From Nitrincola alkalisediminis (GTDB taxonomy: Bacteria; Pseudomonadota; Gammaproteobacteria; Pseudomonadales; Balneatricaceae), in the NCBI RefSeq assembly GCF_009821115.1, contig NZ_VYTY01000009.1, positions 1-64,000 on the forward strand: a stretch of 64,000 bases of DNA. Direction: 5' to 3'. The notes below the pieces were generated by a model that worked only from the letters and a program-made list of their open reading frames with translations, ran no database searches and was not told the DNA's origin. Made by a program: the position numbers and the translations under genes. Positions 27,313 to 35,727 of the stretch are shown here, piece by piece. Each line of letters opens with the position of its first letter. Position 1 is the stretch's first letter.

Positions 27313-28170
27313 TTAAAAGACATACACAAATAGAAACAAGCCGATCCACACCACATCCACAAAGTGCCAATACCACGCGCCCGCTTCAAATGCGAAATGT
27401 TGGTTTGCACTAAAATGCCCTCGTCTTATGCGGAGCAACATCACGAGTAACACAATGGCTCCAATGGTGACATGCACACCGTGAAAGCCTGTTAGCAGGA
27501 AAAAGGTCGAGCCATAAATACCAGCCTGCAGCGTTAGACCTAATTGTGTCCAAGCTTCGACATACTCAATGCCTTGGATGACCAAAAACACAAAACCTAA
27601 CGCCAAGGTCACAATCAACCACTGTGTTAATTTTGGTCGGTTGCCTTCCTTTAACGCATGGTGTGCAACGGTCAATGTAACGCTCGACGACACCAACAAT
27701 AAGGTATTGATCAGTGGAAGCGTCCAAGGATTAATGACCGCATTAGGCCCTCCGATGCTGGGATCTGGCGTATTCATTAATGGCCAACTAGCAGTAAAGT
27801 CAGGCCATAGTAATGCCGTGATGCCTTTCGCACCTTGCCCATCCAACCATGGGAGTGCAAAGACGCGAATGTAAAACAAGGCACCAAAAAAGGCGGCAAA
27901 AAACATCACTTCCGAGAAAATAAACCAACCCATCCCCTGCCGAAATGATCGATCCATTTGCGCGTCATACAGACCGCCCATCGACTCATTGACGACGTCT
28001 CGGAACCAGCCATACATAACAAACGCAATCCCCACAAGACCCGCCAATAAGAAGGGCAAGCCTGAGCCATAGCTCATTAATGAGCCTGCTCCCACTGCGG
28101 TTAAACCCAATACAACAACGGCAATAATCGGCCATTTACTGGTGGGCGGAACATAATATTGACTACTCAC
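27313..28170 (-). CDS. ctaE: Cytochrome c oxidase subunit III
   Basis: Subunit III of an aa3-type oxidase has seven membrane helices. Seen are WPIIAVVVLGLTAVGAGSL, GMGWFIFSEVMFFAAFFGAL, LTGFHGVHVTIGAIVLLVM, and the C-terminal FAFEAGAWYWHFVDVVWIGL. The start GTG at 28170 is preceded by GGAGG six bases upstream and overlaps the ctaG stop by 8 bases. The upstream ORF extension to 28197 is not needed. The subunit completes the core with ctaD and ctaC. Confidence 0.95.
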   Translation of the reverse strand: MSSQYYVPPTSKWPIIAVVVLGLTAVGAGSLMSYGSGLPFLLAGLVGIAFVMYGWFRDVVNESMGGLYDAQMDRSFRQGMGWFIFSEVMFFAAFFGALFYIRVFALPWLDGQGAKGITALLWPDFTASWPLMNTPDPSIGGPNAVINPWTLPLINTLLLVSSSVTLTVAHHALKEGNRPKLTQWLIVTLALGFVFLVIQGIEYVEAWTQLGLTLQAGIYGSTFFLLTGFHGVHVTIGAIVLLVMLLRIRRGHFSANQHFAFEAGAWYWHFVDVVWIGLFLFVYVF

Positions 28171-28726
28171 GGTAACCTCCTTGGGCAACCACCTCACTCA
28201 TAGGGTAAAGGGTATAGGCAAGCGTTAAGGTTTGGATATCAGCAGGTAATGCAGGGTCAACCTGAAAAACCAACGGCAACTCGATGGACTCACCGCCTTC
28301 AAGCCACTGCTCCTGAAAGCAAAAACACTCCATTTTTCTAAAATGCCGAGCACCTTGCGAAGGGCTTACACTCGGCACGGCTCGACCTGAGCTGCGAACA
28401 TCACTGGTATTGGTAAAGCGAAAACGCGCTTGTGCAATTTCACCTGGATGGACGGCAATGACTTGATCTAGAGCCTCTAAACGCCAAGGCAGCCCGGTTC
28501 CGCTTCGTGTAACCAATTGCACACGAACCCATCGAGTGTCATCACGCTCCTGAGCACTCATGACTTGAGCCGATGTCGCCGTTTTGCCATTCAAGCCTGT
28601 GACTTCGCAAAACACGTCATACAAGGGCACAAGCGCAATGGTAAACAACACCATGCCCAACAACGCCCAAACTGTTGTTCGTACCGTGCGTTTAACGCCC
28701 TCATCAGAACTCTGTGACTTAGACAC
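28163..28726 (-). CDS. ctaG: Cytochrome oxidase CuB assembly protein CtaG/Cox11
   Basis: Cox11 delivers copper to CuB of subunit I. The protein has one N-terminal membrane helix (VWALLGMVLFTIALVPLYDVF, followed by CEVTGLNGKT) and a periplasmic immunoglobulin-like domain. The copper-binding CFCF motif is in KMECFCFQEQWL. I start at GTG 28726, with GGGGAGG about 7 bases upstream. A frame running to 28879 would sit inside ctaD. It lies between ctaD and ctaE, the usual order. Confidence 0.93.
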   Translation of the reverse strand: MSKSQSSDEGVKRTVRTTVWALLGMVLFTIALVPLYDVFCEVTGLNGKTATSAQVMSAQERDDTRWVRVQLVTRSGTGLPWRLEALDQVIAVHPGEIAQARFRFTNTSDVRSSGRAVPSVSPSQGARHFRKMECFCFQEQWLEGGESIELPLVFQVDPALPADIQTLTLAYTLYPMSEVVAQGGYRE

Positions 28727-28739
28727 AGCGACCTCCCCA

Positions 28740-30392
28740 TTAATGTCGACTCGGAGAGTCAACTTCAGGTACAAATTTAGGTGGCGTTTCAAACGTATGG
28801 GTCGGTGCTGGACAAGGCACTGTCCATTCCAAGCCTTCAGCACCTTCCCATGCCTTAGCCGGCGCTTTTTCACCACCACGAATGGCTTTTACCAATACCC
28901 AAACAAAAATCAATTGCGAGAAGCCAAACAAGAAACCACCAATGGATGAAATCATATTAAAATCTGCAAACTGCAAGGCATAGTCTGGAATACGGCGTGG
29001 CATGCCAGCGAGACCTGAGAAATGCATAGGGAAGAAGGTTAAGTTGACGCCAATCACCGATAACCAGAAATGCCAGCGCCCCAGTGTTTCGTCTGCATAA
29101 TGGCCTGTCCATTTCGGCATCCAGTAGTAGGCTCCCGCTAAAATAGCAAAGAGCGCTCCCGGAACTAACACATAGTGAAAGTGAGCTACTACAAAATAGG
29201 TATCATGGTATTGAAAGTCAGCTGGCACAATCGCAAGCATCACACCCGATAAACCACCGATCGTGAACATCACAATAAAGCCGAGTGCAAAGAGCATCGG
29301 GACTTCGAAGGTGATCGATCCTCTAAATAGAGTCGCTATCCAGTTAAAGACTTTCACCCCTGTTGGAACCGCAATCAACATGGTTGAATACATAAAAAAC
29401 AGTTCGGCAGTCAAAGGCAAACCCACCGTGAACATATGATGGGCCCACACAACAAAGGATAACAGCGCAATAGAGGCGGTTGCATACACCATCGATGCAT
29501 AGCCAAATAAACGTTTGCGCGCAAAGGTAGGAACAATCAAGGATACGATACCAAAAGCAGGCAATATCATGATGTACACTTCAGGATGACCAAAAAACCA
29601 AAATAAATGCTGGAACAAAACAGGGTCCCCACCCCCTGCTGCATCAAAAAAGCTGGTGCCAAAATTAATGTCCAATAACATCATCGTCACAACACCGGCT
29701 AACACGGGCATTACCGCAATAAGCAAGAAAGCGGTAATGAGCCAGGTCCAAACAAATAACGACATATCCATCAAGCGCATGCCTGGAGTGCGCAAGTTTA
29801 GAATCGTCGCAATTATGTTAATAGCGCCAAGAATAGAGCTTATCCCCGCTAAGTGGATAGACATAATAAAAAAGCTGGTTGACGGCGGTGCATAGGTCGT
29901 TGATAGAGGCGCATAGAATGTCCAGCCAAAATTCGGTCCACCTCCTTCCATTAACAGGGTTGATAATAAGATCCCAAATGCGACCGGCAATAACCAAAAA
30001 CTGAAATTATTGAGCCGGGGCAGTGCCATATCCGGCGCACCAATCTGCATGGGAATCATCCAGTTGGCCAGCCCGACAAATGCCGGCATAATCGCGCCGA
30101 AAACCATGATCAATCCATGCATGGTTGTCATTTGGTTAAAGAATTCGGGTTGTACATACTGCAATCCAGGTTGAAACAACTCAGCCCGAATGACCAGTGC
30201 CATGGTTCCACCAACAAACAGCATCAGCAGAGAAAAGAGCAAATAGAGCGAGCCGATTTCCTTATGGTTAGTGGTTAATACCCAGCGCATAATGCCCGTT
30301 GGCATCTGAGCAGAGTGATGTCCATGCTGCTCAGCTGTACCGACATTTGGCTGAAGAACCGCGTGCGTTGATTCAGATGCCATCTCACTCAC
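28740..30392 (-). CDS. ctaD: Cytochrome c oxidase subunit I (haem-copper oxidase, type A)
   Basis: This is the catalytic subunit with twelve membrane helices. The haem a, haem a3 and CuB ligands are visible ([60 protein letters not shown]). The D-channel and K-channel regions look typical of A-type oxidases: [14 protein letters not shown] contains the active-site Tyr cross-linked to His, and [19 protein letters not shown] includes the D-channel Asp. It has 550 residues. It is 6 bases downstream of ctaC and 13 upstream of ctaG. Confidence 0.97.
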   Translation of the reverse strand: MSEMASESTHAVLQPNVGTAEQHGHHSAQMPTGIMRWVLTTNHKEIGSLYLLFSLLMLFVGGTMALVIRAELFQPGLQYVQPEFFNQMTTMHGLIMVFGAIMPAFVGLANWMIPMQIGAPDMALPRLNNFSFWLLPVAFGILLSTLLMEGGGPNFGWTFYAPLSTTYAPPSTSFFIMSIHLAGISSILGAINIIATILNLRTPGMRLMDMSLFVWTWLITAFLLIAVMPVLAGVVTMMLLDINFGTSFFDAAGGGDPVLFQHLFWFFGHPEVYIMILPAFGIVSLIVPTFARKRLFGYASMVYATASIALLSFVVWAHHMFTVGLPLTAELFFMYSTMLIAVPTGVKVFNWIATLFRGSITFEVPMLFALGFIVMFTIGGLSGVMLAIVPADFQYHDTYFVVAHFHYVLVPGALFAILAGAYYWMPKWTGHYADETLGRWHFWLSVIGVNLTFFPMHFSGLAGMPRRIPDYALQFADFNMISSIGGFLFGFSQLIFVWVLVKAIRGGEKAPAKAWEGAEGLEWTVPCPAPTHTFETPPKFVPEVDSPSRH

Positions 30393-30398
30393 CTCTTA

Positions 30399-31547
30399 TT
30401 ATTGTGAACCCAACAAGTCACGGATTTCAGCGGGTTGAACACTATCGGCGGTATCGTTGCCCCAAGCGTTTCGCTCATAGGTAATAACTGCGGCTAATTC
30501 GGCGGCAGACAGCGTCGTTCCGAATGCAGGCATAGGCGTACCTGTCTTGCCATACAGCACAATATCGATATGGGCTTGTCGAGCGTTTGGATCAATGGAA
30601 ATCCCAGTGCCTGCCAGTGCAGGGAAGATAGGTGGAAGCCCTTTACCATCCGGTTGATGACACGCCGCACAATAGGTATTGTACGTTCCTTCACCTCGCG
30701 CCATCAGTTCATCCAACGCCCATTCCCTGTCGGCACCCTGTGCTTCCGCCATGGCGGCGTCACGCTTGCTTGCCAACCATGCCGTATACTCCTCTTCCGA
30801 CACAGCCTTGACCTCAATGGGCATAAACGCATGGTCACGACCGCAGAGTTCGGCGCACTGACCTCGGTAGACACCCGGTTGATCAATTCGGGTCCAAGAC
30901 TCGTTGATAAAGCCGGGGATGGCATCTTTTTTCACCGCTAAATCAGGTACCCACCAAGAATGGATCACGTCATTTGCCGTAAGCAATAATCGAATCTTGC
31001 GACCCACTGGAACCACCATCGGCTCATCCACTTCGACCAAGTAAAAGTCGCCGCGCGCTTCTTGACCGTATATTTGCTCTCTAGGGGTTGATAGATTACT
31101 AAAAAAGCTGACATCCTCACCCAAGTACTCATAACGCCAGCGCCACTGATACCCTGTCACCAAAATATCAATATCGGCATTACTCGTGTCGTACATCTTT
31201 TTTAAAGTGGCAGTGGCGGGAATCGCCATCACCACCAAGATCACCATTGGAATGGCCGTCCACATAATTTCAACAAAGGTGTTCTCGTGGAAGTGTGCAG
31301 ATTTAGCACCCTTTGATCGACGATACTTAAATAAAGACCAAAACATGACGCCGAAGACAACCACCGCAATTGCGATGCAAATCCAAAGAATCGTCATATG
31401 GAGATGAAAGACTTCTTGACTGATGTCCGTAACGCCCACCGGCATATTCCAACCCGATGAGGTATTAATTGAAGACGCATGAACATTGCCAAAGACTGGC
31501 AATAACGCAAATCCGAGAAATGCCGCAAATGTAAGCCGGATCATCAC
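30399..31547 (-). CDS. ctaC: Cytochrome c oxidase subunit II with fused cytochrome c domain (caa3 type)
   Basis: A signal peptide (MMIRLTFAAFLGFALLPVFG) precedes two membrane helices (about 45-75 and 90-115) and the periplasmic cupredoxin domain. The CuA site is intact: HSWWVPDLAVKKDAIPG and CAELCGRDHAFMPIEV. An extra C-terminal domain carries the haem-c motif CAACHQ with a distal Met region (TPMPAFGTTLS), so this is a caa3-type subunit that can receive electrons through its own cytochrome. It has 382 residues. It is the first gene of the oxidase operon. Confidence 0.96.
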   Translation of the reverse strand: MMIRLTFAAFLGFALLPVFGNVHASSINTSSGWNMPVGVTDISQEVFHLHMTILWICIAIAVVVFGVMFWSLFKYRRSKGAKSAHFHENTFVEIMWTAIPMVILVVMAIPATATLKKMYDTSNADIDILVTGYQWRWRYEYLGEDVSFFSNLSTPREQIYGQEARGDFYLVEVDEPMVVPVGRKIRLLLTANDVIHSWWVPDLAVKKDAIPGFINESWTRIDQPGVYRGQCAELCGRDHAFMPIEVKAVSEEEYTAWLASKRDAAMAEAQGADREWALDELMARGEGTYNTYCAACHQPDGKGLPPIFPALAGTGISIDPNARQAHIDIVLYGKTGTPMPAFGTTLSAAELAAVITYERNAWGNDTADSVQPAEIRDLLGSQ

Positions 31548-31644
31548 TCCCTCCTTTTATTGTTATCAATCAGGAAATGAAGCCAAACGTATTGAATGAA
31601 TTGAGTCTAAGACAGGAATCTAGAACGCGCAAAAAAATAATTGA

Positions 31645-31818
31645 TTATTTTGCAGCCAGATGCGCAACGAATGCGACCAATAGAATAAAGATAATTGTCA
31701 TCAAAATTCCCACCCCTATGTAGGGCCAGGGGGATGTGCGTTGAAAATCCTTACGTCGATTTTGATCCGACTGGACGCCAAAAAAAGCGGCAAGGACGGA
31801 TTTAATGATGTCTAACAT
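31645..31818 (-). CDS. DUF2970 small membrane protein
   Basis: This 57-codon gene reads from ATG 31818 to the TAA at 31645. The protein has an amphipathic N-terminus (MLDIIKSVLAAFFGVQSDQN), a basic stretch (RRKDFQRTSPWPYIGVGI) and one C-terminal membrane helix (LMTIIFILLVAFVAHLAAK). This is the pattern of the DUF2970 family, commonly next to cytochrome oxidase operons. Function is unknown. It sits 97 bases upstream of ctaC on the same strand. Confidence 0.82.
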   Translation of the reverse strand: MLDIIKSVLAAFFGVQSDQNRRKDFQRTSPWPYIGVGILMTIIFILLVAFVAHLAAK

Positions 31819-31888
31819 AACGGGTCACCACTCAATTTGTGAGCAGTCTTGAGTATTGCCCACAGACGCGCAAAGCGCAAAGCGACAA

Positions 31889-32407
31889 CTAAGGAAGTTT
31901 AAGCACCAAAACACCTGCGCGTTGATTAATCTCGAGATTACGCATGAAGCTCATCCCCAGCAAAACGATGTCTGATGACATATGGGGATTGATATGCCCT
32001 TCGACTAACTGCATTTGAATTCCACCGAGCTGAACCGTATTGAGCTGCGTTTGATATACCGAAACAACCCCGTTCGCCGTGCTCACTCTTACCGCCCGCC
32101 CAGGTGTAAGGCCCACTTTTTTCGCAACTCTTTCGGGCACACTCACAGTCGTTGCTCCAGTGTCCAACAAGAAGGTAACGGGGTGTCCATTAATGAATCC
32201 AGGAGCGATATAATGCCCATTACGATTGCTTTGCAACACGACTTCGGAGCTCACTTCAAGATCAATAACGGCCAAATTCCGATTAGGGTTATTACGCTGG
32301 TCCAAATAACCCGAAAAGTATAACGACAATAGAACCAACAACAAGATCCAAAAGGCAGCTTGAAAAAACCGTGTCATTCGCCGTTGTGTAGATGTGGATT
32401 CGGCCAC
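31889..32407 (-). CDS. Membrane-anchored retropepsin-like aspartic protease
   Basis: A single N-terminal membrane helix (FFQAAFWILLLVLLSLYFSG) is followed by a periplasmic retroviral-type aspartic protease domain. The catalytic motif is in VTFLLDTGATTVSVPERVA, and the flap and second hydrophobic motif are in DIVLLGMSFMRNLEI. These single-domain proteins (clan AA, TIGR02281 type) act as dimers on unknown substrates. The 172-residue length is normal. It sits 70 bases upstream of the DUF2970 gene and may be independent of the oxidase operon. Confidence 0.88.
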   Translation of the reverse strand: MAESTSTQRRMTRFFQAAFWILLLVLLSLYFSGYLDQRNNPNRNLAVIDLEVSSEVVLQSNRNGHYIAPGFINGHPVTFLLDTGATTVSVPERVAKKVGLTPGRAVRVSTANGVVSVYQTQLNTVQLGGIQMQLVEGHINPHMSSDIVLLGMSFMRNLEINQRAGVLVLKLP

Positions 32408-32572
32408 TAGATCCCCTGCTTAAAATCGTAATATGAAACCAATTACGCCCGTTTACCGTCTCAGAATCAACGTTTTTGACCTAAAGTTATCTAAGTGGTT
32501 CGATGCCCTGCTGATTTATTGTCTGTTGATGATCACTTGGGGCTGTAACAACCCAACGCAGAAATAATGCAG

Positions 32573-32634
32573 CTGTCACAAATATGTCATATTTATGACA
32601 TAAAATGTTCATCTAATTGTCATAAACATGCATA
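32573..32634 (+). promoter_or_regulatory. Pho-box array (PhoB binding) upstream of the Na/Pi cotransporter
   Basis: CTGTCAC-AAAT-ATGTCAT at 32573-32590 matches the Pho box (two CTGTCAT-like 7-mers separated by an AT-rich 4-mer). Further 7-mers continue at the same 11-bp period: ATGACAT at 32595, TGTTCAT at 32606, TTGTCAT at 32617, and a poor one at 32628. A TAAAAT at 32601-32606, 10 bases after the first box, could be the -10. The translation start with AGGTAGG upstream is at 32643. Phosphate-starvation control follows from this and from the gene product. Confidence 0.82.
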
Positions 32635-32642
32635 GGTAGGTC

Positions 32643-34361
32643 ATGTCGTACACACTCTTTGATTTTTTACAACTCATTGGTTCGCTGGGTATTTTTATTT
32701 TTGGAATGAAAATTTTCAGTGAAGGCCTACAAAAAATAGCAGGCAATCGACTCAAAGGCATTCTCAGCGGAATGACGCGAAACCGTTTTACCGGCGTTGT
32801 TACCGGTTTTGCTACTACGGCCATCACCCAATCTTCGACCACCACGACCGTGATGGCGGTTAGCTTCGTAAATGCAGGCCTACTGACTTTCATCCAATCG
32901 ACAGGCGTGATTATGGGGGCCAATATTGGTACAACCATTACCGCTTGGCTGGTTGCATTATTTGGTTTCAAGTTTAAAATCACACCGATTGCACTTGCCG
33001 TGATTGGCATTTTCTTTGTGTTCCTCTTCTCCAAAAATGCACGCTGGCGCAATATCGCCGAGGCTATGGTTGGATTTGGGATCTTGTTTATTGGGCTTGA
33101 GTTTATTAAAGGCTCTGTCCCCGACATTAACAGTAACCCAGCTCTCTTTAGTTTTTTAGATGGTTTCACTGAGTATGGCTTTTTATCCCTTATCCTGTTT
33201 GTATTTGTTGGTACAATTTTAACGCTACTAACACAGTCCTCATCTGCGGCAACCGCCATTACACTTGTCATGCTATTCGAAGGCTGGGTATCCTTTCCAG
33301 TTGCCGCGGCGATGATCTTAGGGGAAAACATTGGAACCACCGTCACAGCTAACATAGCGGCACTCGTGGGAAATGTGCATGCAAAGCGAGCCGCCCGCTT
33401 CCATTTCTTCTTTAATGTTATTGGCGTCATTTGGATGATGCTTCTGATCTACCCTGTTCTAAACTTAATTGACCATGTAGTCCAATACTTCACTGAATCC
33501 TCCCTATCGGTGATGAGTGGTGATATTGAGTCTAGATCCAATGCGACACTCGCATTGTCATTGTTTCACACATCCTTTAACGTATTGAACGTCATTATTT
33601 TATTTGCCTTAGTCCCCTATATTGTTCGATTTGTTGAATATATCCAACCGGAAAACGGCAGCGAGAAAGACGAGTTCCATTTACAATACATCAGCACTGG
33701 GATGATGACTTCCCCGCTGTTTGCCATTCAACAAGCACAGAAAGAAATTCAAATATTCGCTGGCATTATCGATCAAATGCATGGCCGTGTCAGTGAGTTG
33801 CTATTTGATCCTAGCGCTGACAAAGAAGCGCTCATCAAAAAACTACGTCAAGATGAAAAAGCAACCGATCGTCTCGAAATTGAAATATCAGACTACTTGG
33901 TTAGAATCAGCGAACGAACCTCATTGGAGCACGAACTCACTGAGCGCATTCACAATATGCAAGCCATGCTGAATGACTTAGAACGTATTGGCGATATTTA
34001 TTACCAAATAGCAAAAATGGCAGAAAAACTAGAAGAATACCGCTCAAGCTGGCCAGAAGAAGCCTACGAAGAAATTAAAATCATGATGGATGTGCTGCAT
34101 ATCGCGATTACCAATATGGTGCAAAATGTTGCCAAAGAGCCACATGAAGTCAAACTAGATGAAGCAATTAGCCTTGAAAAACGTGTGAATAAACAGCGTA
34201 AAACCTTTCGTAAAAATCACTACAATCGCCTTGAAAATGGCAACTACGCTCCAAGAGCAGGCGTTGTATTTATTGATGCACTGAACCGTCTAGAGCGCAT
34301 TGGCGATCATGTCATCAATGTCAATGAGTTTGCGTGCGGAAACCGAATCAAGCGAGAATAA
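32643..34361 (+). CDS. Na+/phosphate cotransporter (NptA/YjbB type) with PhoU-like domain
   Basis: The N-terminal two-thirds is a sodium/phosphate symporter with the repeated QSST motif: TAITQSSTTTTVMAVSF in the first half and LTQSSSAATAITLVML in the second, plus GANIGTTITAWLVALFGF and GENIGTTVTANIAAL. The C-terminal part (about residues 355-560) is soluble and helical like PhoU (LERIGDIYYQIAKMAEKLEE, LERIGDHVINVNEFA). The start at ATG 32643 has AGGTAGG 3-9 bases before it. A Pho-box array lies immediately upstream. It probably imports (or, as for YjbB, exports) phosphate, with direction not determinable here. Confidence 0.93.
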   Translation: MSYTLFDFLQLIGSLGIFIFGMKIFSEGLQKIAGNRLKGILSGMTRNRFTGVVTGFATTAITQSSTTTTVMAVSFVNAGLLTFIQSTGVIMGANIGTTITAWLVALFGFKFKITPIALAVIGIFFVFLFSKNARWRNIAEAMVGFGILFIGLEFIKGSVPDINSNPALFSFLDGFTEYGFLSLILFVFVGTILTLLTQSSSAATAITLVMLFEGWVSFPVAAAMILGENIGTTVTANIAALVGNVHAKRAARFHFFFNVIGVIWMMLLIYPVLNLIDHVVQYFTESSLSVMSGDIESRSNATLALSLFHTSFNVLNVIILFALVPYIVRFVEYIQPENGSEKDEFHLQYISTGMMTSPLFAIQQAQKEIQIFAGIIDQMHGRVSELLFDPSADKEALIKKLRQDEKATDRLEIEISDYLVRISERTSLEHELTERIHNMQAMLNDLERIGDIYYQIAKMAEKLEEYRSSWPEEAYEEIKIMMDVLHIAITNMVQNVAKEPHEVKLDEAISLEKRVNKQRKTFRKNHYNRLENGNYAPRAGVVFIDALNRLERIGDHVINVNEFACGNRIKRE

Positions 34362-34381
34362 ACACCGCTTCGTAATGACAA

Positions 34382-34408
34382 GTGCCAGTAGGACTTTCCT
34401 GCTGGCAC
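34382..34408 (+). terminator. Hairpin after the Na/Pi cotransporter
   Basis: A 12-bp stem (GTGCCAGTAGGA/TCCTGCTGGCAC, with one G-U pair) encloses a 3-base loop 20 bases after the stop codon at 34361. Only a weak T-rich stretch follows (CCTGTTTG), so it is a plausible but not ideal terminator. Confidence 0.65.
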
Positions 34409-34553
34409 CCTGTTTGCTCTACCGCAAGGCTTGCTCGGGTTTCACTGTGTGATGCTTCATAGATATGTGGAGATCATCGACTTTTGTTTTTCATCCTGGA
34501 AATTGGTTAATATAGACTTTTATTTTTCATAACCAACAAGAGATCATACAAAA

Positions 34554-34754
34554 ATGAATCAGCGAGATGCCGATTTCTTTCGTCCAAAGCACCGCCGAGT
34601 GGTTGCCGTTATAGTTTGCTTGCTGTGGGCAGTATTTGAGTGGGCGACAGGTGCACACTTTTGGGGACTTGTTGCTACAGGTATCACTTTTTATGCCTAT
34701 TGGAGTTTTTTTCATACCTATGAAGAGCAGGACTCTTCATCTGATTCTGATTGA
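34554..34754 (+). CDS. Small two-helix membrane protein of unknown function
   Basis: The 66-residue protein has a basic N-terminus (MNQRDADFFRPKHRR), two membrane helices (VVAVIVCLLWAVFEWATG and FWGLVATGITFYAYWSFF) and an acidic tail (TYEEQDSSSDSD). AAGAG lies 9-13 bases before the ATG. A strong hairpin begins at its stop codon, supporting it as a real transcription unit. I do not recognise the family, and no function is proposed. It lies alone between the cotransporter and a convergent EamA transporter. Confidence 0.7.
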   Translation: MNQRDADFFRPKHRRVVAVIVCLLWAVFEWATGAHFWGLVATGITFYAYWSFFHTYEEQDSSSDSD

Positions 34755-34786
34755 TAAGAGAGAGCACTTGCTGGCTCTCTCTTATC
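34753..34786. terminator. Strong bidirectional hairpin between convergent genes
   Basis: A perfect 13-bp stem, GATAAGAGAGAGC/GCTCTCTCTTATC, encloses an 8-base loop (ACTTGCTG). It begins within the stop codon of the small membrane protein and lies 21 bases from the stop of the convergent EamA gene, so it probably serves both. Confidence 0.78.
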
Positions 34787-34807
34787 CCTTGGCTAACACG
34801 CCATCCC

Positions 34808-35686
34808 TTATGAAGCCGGTCGTCCCAACAACAATCGCCAACGACTGACCAGCAATGCACTGAAAATCAAACAGCAGCCTAACAGCTGTATCCCCGTCAT
34901 CGATTCAGCAAACCAATAAACGCCTAAGATTGAGGCCCATACTGGCTCCAGTGTCATAATCACAGCCGCATGACTGACAGGCGCCATGCCCTGAGCTTTC
35001 ACCTGAATGAAAAATCGCATACAGGTGCCAATCAAGATACTCGCCGCGAGCCAACCCAATAAGGATTGACTGGGCAAATTGGGAGCGGACTCAAAGGCCA
35101 AGGACCCCAGCAAGCCAATCATCCCCGTTACCGACAACTGAATAGCCGTCAATGGCCAAACTGGAAGCTTGGCAGCAAAACGACTGTTCAAGTTAAAGTG
35201 TAACGAGAAAAGCAGCGCCGACGCCAAAAAAAATAGATCCGACGTCGATAAGGAAAAGCCGCCTTCAATGCGCAAAAAAACCAAGCCAATCAGCGCAATA
35301 CCCATTGCCACCCAGGTACTGCGAGCGGCCTTTTCGCCAAACAGGAGGCGTCCAACAATCGGTATAAATACGACGGCTAAACTGGTCAGAAAAGCCCCGA
35401 CTCCCATGTTATCGGCAAAGAACAAGCCCATAATCCAAAACATCATGGCAATCCCCATGACGCAACCTGTCAAGAGCGCTCTTCGCCAAGCTTGAGGTGT
35501 GAAGGTGCGCAAGCGACTCCATCCAGGAATCGCTAACAAAAGACCTGCACCTAAAAAACGAACACCGATAAAAAACAATGGCTCCATGCCATTTAACGCT
35601 TCACGTGAGAATACCCAACTGATTGCTGCCAGCAAGGTTACCAAGACTAGCAGCAAATCAGAGCGTATCGATTGTTGTGTGACCAT
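34808..35686 (-). CDS. EamA/DMT-family transporter
   Basis: This is a ten-helix drug/metabolite transporter of 292 residues with two EamA repeats. The first covers LLLVLVTLLAAISWVFSREAL to about residue 135. The second runs from about 150 and includes MTLEPVWASILGVYWFAESM, the typical 'EP..A' region. Basic residues close the chain (RWRLLLGRP). The substrate is unknown. It reads in the same direction as clpA but 41 bases downstream of its stop, so it could be cotranscribed. Confidence 0.88.
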   Translation of the reverse strand: MVTQQSIRSDLLLVLVTLLAAISWVFSREALNGMEPLFFIGVRFLGAGLLLAIPGWSRLRTFTPQAWRRALLTGCVMGIAMMFWIMGLFFADNMGVGAFLTSLAVVFIPIVGRLLFGEKAARSTWVAMGIALIGLVFLRIEGGFSLSTSDLFFLASALLFSLHFNLNSRFAAKLPVWPLTAIQLSVTGMIGLLGSLAFESAPNLPSQSLLGWLAASILIGTCMRFFIQVKAQGMAPVSHAAVIMTLEPVWASILGVYWFAESMTGIQLLGCCLIFSALLVSRWRLLLGRPAS

Positions 35687-35727
35687 GTATGCCCTTACGG
35701 CGACTCCCTAAAGATCTGTCTTTGGAG

